Shown here piece by piece: positions 1-6,189 of a DNA stretch of 7,604 bases. The DNA comes from Faucicola sp032089155 (GTDB lineage Bacteria > Pseudomonadota > Gammaproteobacteria > Pseudomonadales > Moraxellaceae): contig DAMDEV010000129.1 in NCBI GenBank assembly GCA_032089155.1, forward strand, positions 1-7,604, written 5' to 3'. The notes beneath the pieces are model-generated. The model did not search any database. It worked only from the letters and a program-made list of their open reading frames with translations, and was not told the origin of the DNA. Position 1 is the stretch's first letter, and each line of letters begins with the position of its first letter. A program made the position numbers and the translations under genes.

Positions 1-312
1 ATAACCTAATAACTGTGCGGCATAAAAACCGCGGGCGTTTTGTTCCCACACAGGGTTCATCGCAGCTGGCGTCTGCATAAACACCACATCAGCGGGCAAT
101 TTTTTTGACCACTGTGCCATGTAAGGTTCTAATTTGTAGCAGTGTGGGCAACCATACCAAAAAAATTCACGAACAATGATTTTATTGCCTTCAATTTTCT
201 CTGGGTTTGCAAGCACCTTATAGTCTTGACCCGCTATAAAATCTGCAGCTTGGGTTGATAAACTGGTCAAGCCGATTGCGGCGGCGATTGCGGTCATTGC
301 TAATTTTTTCAT
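1..312 (-). CDS. dsbA: Thiol:disulfide interchange protein DsbA, N-terminal part (runs off the left edge)
   Basis: Periplasmic thiol oxidase that introduces disulfide bonds into exported proteins; in the known pathway DsbB re-oxidises it. Only the first 104 codons are in the window, about half of a usual DsbA of roughly 200-215 residues. The start ATG (312-310) follows a good ribosome site, GAGG about 6 bases upstream. Residues 1-23 form a Sec signal peptide: basic MKKL, a hydrophobic Ala/Ile/Leu core, and a likely cleavage after Ala22 or Ala23. The mature part begins DFIAGQDYKVL, typical of DsbA. The thioredoxin-fold redox motif follows: FFWYGCPHCYKLEPY with the catalytic CPHC at residues 55-58, the dipeptide (Pro-His) of strongly oxidising DsbA proteins. 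The cis-Pro loop and helical domain lie outside the window. The gene is divergent from ubiG. A DsbA paralogue or DsbL-like protein cannot be excluded from the N-terminal half alone. Confidence 0.93.
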   Translation of the reverse strand, partial: MKKLAMTAIAAAIGLTSLSTQAADFIAGQDYKVLANPEKIEGNKIIVREFFWYGCPHCYKLEPYMAQWSKKLPADVVFMQTPAAMNPVWEQNARGFYAAQLLGY

Positions 313-816
313 GGTTGCCTCATTAACAGTCAAATCATAGGGTCTAGCACGGCTCATATCTTATAGTATCTTATACAGATCTTATAGAATGTTATAGAAA
401 ATCGCTTGCTAGTAGGGCTCAAAATACGAAAATACCTGCGCGTTATACTATCATAAATTGAGGACGTGCCTAAGTGTAATCCTTTGTAAACTAAAAAAAA
501 CTACAGTGGTGAAAAACATAAGCAATATGTTAATTAAATTTTCTAAATTACAAAGTATATTTTTTTAAGTTTAATTTATCAGTCATATTTAAAGTTGGAC
601 AGTTATGGGGTTATGCAGCAATAAGCTATTTTACGCTATCAGCCTGCCACATAAATTCTACAGCGCATGGGCTAAAAACTGTTAGAATAAGGCTATTTTT
701 GATAGCAATTGTGGTTAGCAAGCAACCGCATTTCAAAAAACGCGATAACATGCTATTAAAGTAAAAAGTATCGAATTAAAAAAATAGCGAAGTAAAAATC
801 AAACGGAACTATCATC
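313..816. other. Divergent AT-rich intergenic region between dsbA and ubiG
   Basis: About 500 bases without a convincing gene. From the left it holds the dsbA ribosome site and leader, the phased 9-mer array (358-397), then a very AT-rich block (about 480-595) with several A and T runs. For ubiG there are only weak promoter candidates: an extended -10 TGTTAGAAT at 680-688, and another, TGCTATTAA at 751-759, with a poor -35 (TTTCAA, 731-736) at 17 bases. A short inverted repeat, GCTAT/ATAGC, lies at 692-706. The longest short frame I checked (26 codons from 605) has no ribosome site. I see no RNA gene here. Confidence 0.6.
358..397. repeat. Four helically phased copies of a 9-mer upstream of dsbA
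   Basis: The + strand carries ATCTTATAG (358-366), ATCTTATAC (368-376), ATCTTATAG (379-387) and ATGTTATAG (389-397), so copies start 10, 11 and 10 bases apart, about one helical turn. Read on the - strand, the direction of dsbA, each copy is CTATAAGAT-like and contains a TATAAG or TATAAC hexamer resembling a -10 box. The array lies about 46 to 85 bases upstream of the dsbA start codon. I find no good -35 hexamer at 16-18 bases from any of them, so overlapping weak promoters and same-face binding sites for a regulator are both possible. The repeats are seen directly; any function is inferred. Confidence 0.6.
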
Positions 817-1551
817 ATGACACAACCGAACCTGCAGCAAAACGTCGACTTACAAGAAGTACAAAAATTCACCGACCTTGCCAATGAATGGTGGGACAAA
901 TCAGGCGCGTTTGCCACCTTGCACCAAATCAATCCGCTACGCTTAAACTGGATTGAACAGCAAACCATCGCCCGCCAGCAATCAGGATTAACGGGCAAAA
1001 AAGTGTTAGATGTCGGCTGTGGTGGTGGTATTTTATCACATAGCATGGCAGTGCGCGGCGCCACGGTGACGGGTATTGATTTGGGAGAGGCGAACATCAA
1101 GGCAGCACAAATCCATGCCGAGCAAACTAGCCAAACGATTGATTTTGCTTGTGTTGCTGTAGAAGATTTTGCCAAAGCGCACGCTGGTGAGTTTGATGTG
1201 GTGACTTGTATGGAAATGCTCGAGCACGTGCCAGACCCGCAGTCAATTATCAATGCTTGTTTTACCTTGCTCAAACCCAATGGTGTATTGGTACTATCGA
1301 CCATCAATCGCAACCCAAAATCCTACCTGTTTGCGGTGATTGGCGCTGAATACCTATTACGCTTGTTGCCACGCGGCACACATGATTATGAAAAATTCAT
1401 CACCCCAGCCGAGCTAGATCGTTTTGCCCAGCGCGCAGGCTGCAAACGTCAAGATTTAATTGGTTTACATTACAATCCCCTGATCAAGCACTATTGGCTG
1501 GCACAAAATGTTGACGTTAACTACATGATGGCGGTATATAAGCCTCAGTAG
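817..1551 (+). CDS. ubiG: Ubiquinone biosynthesis O-methyltransferase UbiG
   Basis: SAM-dependent methyltransferase that carries out both O-methylations of the ubiquinone ring (2-polyprenyl-6-hydroxyphenol and 3-demethylubiquinol), working at the inner membrane with the other Ubi proteins. The protein has 244 residues, close to the 240 of E. coli. SAM-binding motif I is VLDVGCGGG (63-71). The acidic residue after strand 2 is D88 in TGIDLG. The post-I region CMEMLEHVPDP is at 131-141. The family-specific segment after strand 5 runs from STINRNPKSY (161-170) through a hydrophobic stretch to LLPRGTHDYEKFITPAEL (183-200). The N-terminal FTDLANEWWDKSG (18-30) is also typical of UbiG. The start ATG has GGAA 8 bases upstream. 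It is the first gene of an apparent ubiG-mupP-yciK run on the + strand. No odd features. Confidence 0.97.
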   Translation: MTQPNLQQNVDLQEVQKFTDLANEWWDKSGAFATLHQINPLRLNWIEQQTIARQQSGLTGKKVLDVGCGGGILSHSMAVRGATVTGIDLGEANIKAAQIHAEQTSQTIDFACVAVEDFAKAHAGEFDVVTCMEMLEHVPDPQSIINACFTLLKPNGVLVLSTINRNPKSYLFAVIGAEYLLRLLPRGTHDYEKFITPAELDRFAQRAGCKRQDLIGLHYNPLIKHYWLAQNVDVNYMMAVYKPQ

Positions 1552-1591
1552 TTGACTTTACTTAAATATTAATCGTTGATTTGAGCAAAAA

Positions 1592-2302
1592 ATGACTGAA
1601 AAATGCCAAGCTGTATTGTTTGACCTTGATGGTACTTTAATTGATACGGCGCCTGATTTTATCCGCATTATTAAGGTGATGTGCGCCAAACATCAGCACC
1701 CAGCCCCCAGTGATACCGCCATTCGCGAGCAAGTTTCTGCAGGCGCCAGAGCCATGGTCAAGCTGATGTTTGGCGAGCTTGCCAATGTGACTGAGGATGA
1801 CCCAAACTTGCTGGCTTATCGGCAAGAGTTTTTGGACACCTATGAAGCTGATATCTGTGTCGATAGCCGCTTGTTTGATGGGCTTGATTCGCTGTTAACA
1901 CACTTGGAATCACGCGGCATTGTATGGGGTATTGTCACCAATAAGCCGCGTTATTTGGCGGAAAATCTGTTAGAGAAACTTGAGCTAACTGAGCGCTGTG
2001 CGGTTCTGGTATGCCCTGATGATGTCAAACACACCAAACCTGACCCAGAGCCCATGTATTTGGCAGTAGCGCGGTTGAATGAACAACTTGGGCGTCAGTT
2101 ACAGCCTGAAAATTGTGTGTATGTCGGTGACCATATCCGTGACATTCAAGCGGGCAATGCGGCAAATATGCGCACGATTTTGGCAGCTTATGGCTACATT
2201 CCCCCTGAAGACCAAGCGGATTTGGGCAGTTGGGGTGCAGATAACATAATCCATAGCGTCGCTGAATTGACCGCTTTGCTGGGCGATTGGACGGATGCTT
2301 GA
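1592..2302 (+). CDS. mupP: HAD phosphatase, probable N-acetylmuramic acid 6-phosphate phosphatase MupP (Gph-like)
   Basis: HAD-superfamily hydrolase of 236 residues. It has motif I FDLDGTLIDT (nucleophile D11, acid/base D13), motif II VTNK (T116), motif III K149 in TKPDPEP, and motif IV YVGDHIRDIQAG (D180, D184), with a helical cap at about 20-95. Such proteins are usually annotated phosphoglycolate phosphatase (gph). Two things point to MupP: the position between ubiG and a yciK-type dehydrogenase, the arrangement known around MupP of Pseudomonas (PA3172 in P. aeruginosa), and family-like segments such as SAGARAMVKLMFG (49-61), LVCPDDVKHTKPDPEP (139-154) and GYIPPEDQ (201-208). MupP dephosphorylates MurNAc-6-phosphate to MurNAc, feeding the AmgK/MurU recycling route to UDP-MurNAc that bypasses MurA and gives intrinsic fosfomycin tolerance. 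The gene starts 40 bases after ubiG with only a weak GAG ribosome site. Substrate choice is inferred from synteny and remembered sequences, so phosphoglycolate remains possible. Confidence 0.8.
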   Translation: MTEKCQAVLFDLDGTLIDTAPDFIRIIKVMCAKHQHPAPSDTAIREQVSAGARAMVKLMFGELANVTEDDPNLLAYRQEFLDTYEADICVDSRLFDGLDSLLTHLESRGIVWGIVTNKPRYLAENLLEKLELTERCAVLVCPDDVKHTKPDPEPMYLAVARLNEQLGRQLQPENCVYVGDHIRDIQAGNAANMRTILAAYGYIPPEDQADLGSWGADNIIHSVAELTALLGDWTDA

Positions 2303-2414
2303 GCGGACACTTGAACAAGCGACTAGGCGGTTGATGCATAGACAAGGTGTTAACAATTTGCCCGATTTTTAGGAAATTTTTTAGCAAGCTTTTGAGAAAA
2401 ATTTTGAGGAAACT

Positions 2415-3189
2415 ATGACTTTAGCAACGCATGATGATATCCGTAACTTTATCCCACCTACCGATTGTCTAAAAGGTAAAAATATTTTGGTCACAGGGGC
2501 AGGTGATGGCATCGGCAAAGCAGCCGCGCTAAGCTATGCAAAATATGGCGCGACCGTGCTATTACTTGGCAAAACCGCGAGCAAGCAAGCTTGAAGCCGT
2601 GTATGACTTAATTGAAGCAGAAGGCGGTGCCGAGCCTGCCATGCTACTGATGAATTTAGAGAGTGCAAGCTACACAGAAATGCAGCAATTGGCGATTTTG
2701 ATTGAGCGTGAAGTCGGGCATTTGGACGGTGTTTTACACAATGCAGGGTTGCTCGGTGTATTGACCCCGCTTGAGATGTATGACCCGATTATTTTTGAGC
2801 AAGTGATGAAAGTCAATTTTAATGCCACCTTTACCCTTACCCAAGCTTTGCTACCACTACTCAAATCTGCGCAAAGTGGCTCAGTGGTGTTTACCTCTAG
2901 TAGTGTCGGCAGCCGTCCACGCGCGTTTTGGGGGGCATATGCGCTGTCAAAACTGGCGGTAGAAGGGATGAGCGATATTTTCACCCAAGAAACCCAAAAA
3001 ACCACCACCCTGCGCTTTAACTGCATCAATCCCGGTGCCACGCGTACCCAAATGCGGGCTGCTGCCTATCCGAGCGAAAACCCCAACACCTTGCTTGCGC
3101 CAGAAGACTTGATGAGTGCGTATATTGCCTTGATGAGTGATGAGGCAGCAGGTATCAAAGGTCAGGTGATTGATTTACAGCCACAATAA
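2415..3189 (+). pseudogene. yciK: YciK-type short-chain dehydrogenase/reductase, disrupted by a 4-base duplication frameshift
   Basis: Read from ATG 2415 (AGGA 4 bases upstream), the frame ends after 59 codons at TGA 2592-2594. The rest of the protein continues one frame over, to TAA 3187-3189. At 2581-2590 the sequence is GCAAGCAAGC; deleting one GCAA unit gives a continuous 256-residue protein, close to the 252 or so of YciK. In that reconstruction the NAD(P)-binding motif TGAGDGIG is at 27-34, NAG at 108-110, the structural Asn at 134, and the catalytic triad is S161, Y174 and K178 (the segment WGAYALSKLAVEGM is typical of YciK). The physiological substrate of YciK is not established. The downstream part has no other damage, so the event is recent or is a sequencing or assembly error. 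As written, the short product keeps only the cofactor Gly motif, and a restart at ATG 2536 would lack it. It sits third after ubiG and mupP. Confidence 0.9.
2581..2590 (+). repeat. Tandem GCAA duplication causing the yciK frameshift
   Basis: GCAAGCAAGC is two and a half copies of a tetranucleotide. One fewer unit turns the codons around the site into ACC GCG AGC AAG CTT GAA, reading TASKLEA straight into the downstream frame. The downstream frame is itself closed by TAA at 2530-2532, so the two frames overlap only at 2533-2594. Confidence 0.85.
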
Positions 3190-3220
3190 AATAGCGCGAT
3201 GATGGCTTTAATGCGCTATT
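3190..3220 (+). terminator. Hairpin directly after yciK, possible terminator
   Basis: A perfect 8-base inverted repeat, AATAGCGC (3190-3197) and GCGCTATT (3213-3220), with a 15-base loop begins at the base after the yciK stop codon. No T-run follows, so it is not a classical intrinsic terminator; it may attenuate transcription or stabilise the 3' end of the ubiG-mupP-yciK message. A candidate promoter for the next gene begins only six bases later. Confidence 0.45.
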
Positions 3221-3225
3221 GAAAT

Positions 3226-3252
3226 TTGACAAAACCACTACCATATTATTAT
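3226..3252 (+). promoter_or_regulatory. Candidate sigma-70 promoter for the ybiI-type gene
   Basis: A consensus -35 TTGACA (3226-3231) is followed after 15 bases by TATTAT (3247-3252), which matches the -10 consensus at five of six positions. The spacer is shorter than the preferred 17. The expected start site is about 20-25 bases before the ATG at 3282, leaving room for the AAGGA ribosome site (3272-3276). Together with the preceding hairpin it suggests that this gene is transcribed separately. Confidence 0.5.
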
Positions 3253-3281
3253 GGTTAACCTATTAAAATCTAAGGAAAAAT

Positions 3282-3548
3282 ATGGCAAGTGGTTGGGCTG
3301 CGGATGGCGCAGAAAACGAGCAAATTGAAGCGACTATTAATGATGCGATTGCACGGGCAAAACGGGCATTGCCACAGGGCGAGAGCCTAACTCATTGCGA
3401 GGAGTGCGATGCCCCGATTCCCGAAGCACGGCGTCTTGCGATGCCAGGGGTGCACTTGTGCGTGCGTTGTCAACAATCGCTAGAACAGCATCAGCAAAAA
3501 GTTGAGCTATTTAATCGCCGTGGTAGTAAGGATAGCCAATTGCGCTAA
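3282..3548 (+). CDS. ybiI: Small DksA/TraR-family C4 zinc-finger protein (YbiI type)
   Basis: An 88-residue protein, the same length as E. coli YbiI as I recall it. The N-terminus MASGWA..ENEQIEATIND and the C-terminus NRRGSKDSQLR (78-88) are hallmarks of that family. The zinc site is four cysteines: C39 and C42 in CEEC, C60 and C63 in CVRC, separated by PIPEARRLAMPGVHL, the typical DksA/TraR finger. It lacks the long coiled coil with the acidic tip that lets DksA reach into the RNA polymerase secondary channel, so a DksA-like transcription role is not assured; the function of YbiI is poorly defined. The start is well supported by AAGGA 5 bases upstream. It has its own candidate promoter and converges with the phospholipase D gene to its right. 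Confidence 0.93.
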   Translation: MASGWAADGAENEQIEATINDAIARAKRALPQGESLTHCEECDAPIPEARRLAMPGVHLCVRCQQSLEQHQQKVELFNRRGSKDSQLR

Positions 3549-3559
3549 GCGTATTGGCT
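3534..3559. terminator. Hairpin spanning the ybiI stop codon
   Basis: AGCCAAT (3534-3540) and ATTGGCT (3553-3559) form a 7-base stem. Inside it CGC (3543-3545) pairs with GCG (3549-3551), leaving the TAA stop codon as the apical loop. It has no adjacent T-run on either strand. It lies between two convergent genes and could act in both directions, with the neighbouring hairpin at 3565-3584. Confidence 0.4.
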
Positions 3560-3564
3560 AATGT

Positions 3565-3600
3565 TGTCGTTCATAACAATGACAGCTTATAAAAATTTTT
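3565..3600. terminator. Second hairpin between convergent genes, with a downstream T-run on the + strand
   Basis: TGTCGTT (3565-3571) pairs with AATGACA (3578-3584), with one G-T pair and a 6-base loop. Five T residues follow at 3596-3600, eleven bases beyond the stem, too far for a textbook intrinsic terminator. For leftward transcription the stem begins just after the phospholipase D stop codon (3589-3587). Confidence 0.35.
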
Positions 3601-5245
3601 CAAGCGGCAAGTGCGATAGCATCCATACTACTGTACGCTGCCAAGCCTTGGTTTGTGGCTCTTCATCATACGTGACGATTTGACCGTTCTCGAGCGTTGA
3701 CCACTGAATATTGTCATCTTTGAGCGACAAGGTGTAGCTAGTTGTTGGCAATGCTTGCAAAAATTCATTGCGGATTTTGTTGGCAAGTACAGGGTGGGCG
3801 ATGGCAACGCCAAGTTCGGTATTGGTCAAGGCTGAACGCGGATCAAAATTGAACGAGCCGATATACACTTTTTCACCATCGCTTTCAAACGTTTTGGCAT
3901 GTAAGCTGGTTGCAGAGCTTCCCGTCAAGTATGAATCACGCAAATTGTCTTTGATGGCATTGGGCTTGAGCTCATATAGCTTGACCCCAGCTTTTAGTAA
4001 GTCTTTACGGTGTTTGGCATAGCCAGAATGCACCAGCTTGACATCGGTGGCGCTCATGGCATTGGTCAAAATATTCACCGCTACGCCTTTTTTTGCAAGG
4101 TTGATAAAATAATCTTTGCCTTGTTCCGTGGGTACAAAATACGCAGAGATTAAATTGAGTTCGCGGCTGATTTTACCTAAGCTTTGGTTGATGTCTAACC
4201 CTTGGGTGTTGGCTTCGTTGCCCAGTTTGTCAGGATTGTCCGTCAACAGCTGAACGCTTGCCCAGTAGAGCGGCAATTTTTGTTGTTTGATTTGGTTGAC
4301 AAAGTCGATTGCCACCAAGCGCTTTAGATAGTCGTTTTTCAGCTTTAGCACAGGGTCGAGTTGTTGCGACGCAGGTTTATCAGCTTTTTGGGTTTTTGGG
4401 GTAAACACTTGGTTTAGGGCGGATGGCTCAGGTTTTTTAACTAAATCGGTGATAGGAAAAGCCAGTTTATGGTTCCAATATTGGTCAAACGCTTGTGACA
4501 TCTGCGGCACGATATGCCCAACCATCAGCACATCTAGGTCAGAAAATACCATCTCTTGGTTTAAAGAAAAATACTCATCCCCGATATTGCGCCCGCCTGT
4601 AATGGTGATTTGGCTATCGGCGGTGATGGATTTGTTGTGCATACGGTGATTGAGCCGCTCAAAATCGCCCACAAACCCTAGCCAGCGCCACGAGCGAAAA
4701 CGATTGGGGTTCATCAATCTTACTTCAATATTGGGGTGTTCATTGAGTACCCACAGCGTTGGGTCGAGACCACGGGTATTGTTGTCATCTATCAATAATC
4801 GCACGCGCACACCGCGCTCTGCCGCTTCTTTGATGGCTTGGAACATCAGATTGCCAGTGATGTCGTTATTCCAAATATAATACTGCACATCTAGCGTTTT
4901 TTCTGCGGTGCTAATGAGCAGCATACGTGCGGCAAACGCATCCATGCCATCGGGCAAGGGATAAACGCCCGTTTTTTGTGGATGGCTTTTAACCAACTCT
5001 GCGATGCCATCGGCCATGCTTTGCGAGCCAAATTGGCGAAAACGGCTGGAGGGCTCATCCGGTGGCATATCCGTTGCCACCGTTTTTTGATGGTCTTTGG
5101 TAATGACAGCAGTTTGATAGGTGCTGGATTTACCCGTGTTGGCAGGCAGACGACCCCACCAGGCGATAAAAAACAAAATCGCCATACCTAGCAAAAACAG
5201 GCTGGCTAAAAAAATAAGACGACGTTTGAACAGGGGTCTTAGCAT
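3587..5245 (-). CDS. Membrane-anchored phospholipase D superfamily protein, cardiolipin synthase-like (two HKD motifs)
   Basis: From ATG 5245 the protein has 552 residues. A basic start (MLRPLFKRR) leads into one membrane helix at about 10-30, placing the rest probably in the periplasm. Two PLD catalytic motifs are complete: HNKSITAD (H203, K205, D210), followed by GGRNIGDEYF, and HAKTFESD (H449, K451, D456), followed by GSFNFDPRS. The segment EKTLDVQYYIWNNDITGN (115-132) is typical of the bacterial cardiolipin synthase/PLD group. Such enzymes transfer or hydrolyse phosphatidyl groups through a covalent phosphohistidine; the overall plan recalls ClsC (YmdC), which makes cardiolipin from phosphatidylglycerol and phosphatidylethanolamine, but a nuclease or other phosphodiesterase is not excluded. 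A charged, Lys/Gln-rich stretch at about 268-305 separates the halves. A TTG start at 5266 with AGGG 5 bases upstream would add seven residues. It follows the crotonase gene by 38 bases (17 for TTG), so the two are probably co-transcribed. Confidence 0.87.
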   Translation of the reverse strand: MLRPLFKRRLIFLASLFLLGMAILFFIAWWGRLPANTGKSSTYQTAVITKDHQKTVATDMPPDEPSSRFRQFGSQSMADGIAELVKSHPQKTGVYPLPDGMDAFAARMLLISTAEKTLDVQYYIWNNDITGNLMFQAIKEAAERGVRVRLLIDDNNTRGLDPTLWVLNEHPNIEVRLMNPNRFRSWRWLGFVGDFERLNHRMHNKSITADSQITITGGRNIGDEYFSLNQEMVFSDLDVLMVGHIVPQMSQAFDQYWNHKLAFPITDLVKKPEPSALNQVFTPKTQKADKPASQQLDPVLKLKNDYLKRLVAIDFVNQIKQQKLPLYWASVQLLTDNPDKLGNEANTQGLDINQSLGKISRELNLISAYFVPTEQGKDYFINLAKKGVAVNILTNAMSATDVKLVHSGYAKHRKDLLKAGVKLYELKPNAIKDNLRDSYLTGSSATSLHAKTFESDGEKVYIGSFNFDPRSALTNTELGVAIAHPVLANKIRNEFLQALPTTSYTLSLKDDNIQWSTLENGQIVTYDEEPQTKAWQRTVVWMLSHLPLEKFL

Positions 5246-5283
5246 GATGGCACTCACCAAGGTCAATTAAGCCCTAGGTTAAA

Positions 5284-6189
5284 TTAGTTAAATTGACGCC
5301 CAATAAATTTGACGGTTTCATCCTTGGCTTTTTTGACGGCAAGCTTGCGGTTTTGTCCCAGCAGTAATTTGATTTGCCACAGTTTTTCTTGATACAAGGT
5401 TGTTGCAGGCGTGTGATACATGGCATTGATGATGCGTTTGCTCGCCAAGACAGCATCGGGGGAGCGACTGCTTAATTCTGTGACCAAATTCTTCGCAACT
5501 TCCATCGGTGTGTCGCTTAGGTGGCTGACAACACCGTAGTCAAAGGCTTGCTGACCGTCAAAAATCCGTGCCGTCATCGCTAATTCCTTAACGATATCGG
5601 CGCGTAGCACCCCCATCGCAGACCGGGTCAGTCCCATATCCGGTACCAGTCCCCATTTGGCTTCCATAATGGCAAATTGGCAATCCGCTGTGGCGATACG
5701 AATATCGGTCGCCAGTGCCAACTGTAGTCCTGCGCCAAGGCAATGTCCATGCAATACACTGATGACGGGCATCGGTAGTTCTCGCCACACAAGGCACACT
5801 TTTTGAAATTTACTTTGGAACGGTTTGATAAGCTCCCAAGCGACCTGTTTTAGATTTTTTGGGTTGTTTAAATCCGCCAAATCAATGCCGGTAGAAAAGC
5901 TTTTACCTTCACCTGCCAAAATCACCGCCCGCACGTCCGTCCAAGTAGTGAGCAGGTGGGCTAAATCAATGAGTTTATCCATCAATGCAAAACTTAACGC
6001 ATTGCGCTTGTCAATCCGTGTCAGCCAAACAATGACGCTATCATCACCGCTAAGTTGCAACCGCACATCGGGTGCAAGGTTATCGTTTGCAGCTTTGATA
6101 CGCTGCGCTAAAGATGAAGCAGTAGTACGCTGAGAAAATGGCAAAAACCCTACACCCGGCAATATTTTTGATACCGACAAAACCGACAT
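5284..6189 (-). CDS. Crotonase/enoyl-CoA hydratase family protein
   Basis: Crotonase-fold acyl-CoA enzyme. I chose ATG 6189 because AAGGA lies 5 bases upstream; this gives 301 residues. An ATG at 6195 and a GTG at 6222 are in frame but poorly placed. CoA and oxyanion-hole elements are clear: KRNALS (61-66), GEGKSFSTGIDL (93-104) and HGHCLGAGLQLALATDIRIA (147-166), then IMEAKWGLVPDMG (174-186). The position of the first hydratase glutamate (E144 of rat mitochondrial hydratase, in GGGCEL) is Gln in AGLQL, while the second acidic residue is present as Glu in MEAKWG (E176), with an Asp eight residues later (D184), as in dienoyl-CoA isomerase. I recall this pattern as usual for one broad subfamily labelled enoyl-CoA hydratase. 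Reaction and substrate are therefore uncertain; isomerase or another acyl-CoA activity is possible. The N-terminal 40 residues precede the fold and are unexplained. It is followed closely by the phospholipase D gene. Confidence 0.88.
   Translation of the reverse strand: MSVLSVSKILPGVGFLPFSQRTTASSLAQRIKAANDNLAPDVRLQLSGDDSVIVWLTRIDKRNALSFALMDKLIDLAHLLTTWTDVRAVILAGEGKSFSTGIDLADLNNPKNLKQVAWELIKPFQSKFQKVCLVWRELPMPVISVLHGHCLGAGLQLALATDIRIATADCQFAIMEAKWGLVPDMGLTRSAMGVLRADIVKELAMTARIFDGQQAFDYGVVSHLSDTPMEVAKNLVTELSSRSPDAVLASKRIINAMYHTPATTLYQEKLWQIKLLLGQNRKLAVKKAKDETVKFIGRQFN

Noticed and set aside
371..379. DnaA-box-like TTATACAGA
   Set aside because: Two mismatches from TTATCCACA, and it is explained by the phased repeat array; no other boxes form a cluster.
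358..397. CRISPR-like repeat array
   Set aside because: The units are 9 bases with 1-2 base gaps and no spacers.
605..685. 26-codon + strand frame in the dsbA-ubiG spacer
   Set aside because: No convincing ribosome site and no recognisable protein features.
756..1313. 185-codon open frame on the - strand across ubiG
   Set aside because: Antisense to a clear UbiG; Cys/Ser-rich translation with no recognisable motif; a shadow frame.
2025..2387. 120- and 85-codon open frames on the - strand over the end of mupP
   Set aside because: Antisense to motif IV of the phosphatase; no family resemblance.
2581..2590. Phase-variable tetranucleotide tract
   Set aside because: Only two and a half GCAA units, far fewer than the long tracts of known phase-variable genes, so active switching is unlikely.
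2536..3189. 217-codon dehydrogenase as an independent gene from ATG 2536
   Set aside because: It lacks the NAD(P)-binding Gly motif, which is encoded in the other frame just upstream; it is the downstream half of the frameshifted yciK.
3587..5245. PLD protein as a defence effector or toxin
   Set aside because: It has a membrane anchor and two complete HKD motifs, no defence partners nearby, and a housekeeping context; a phospholipid enzyme fits better.
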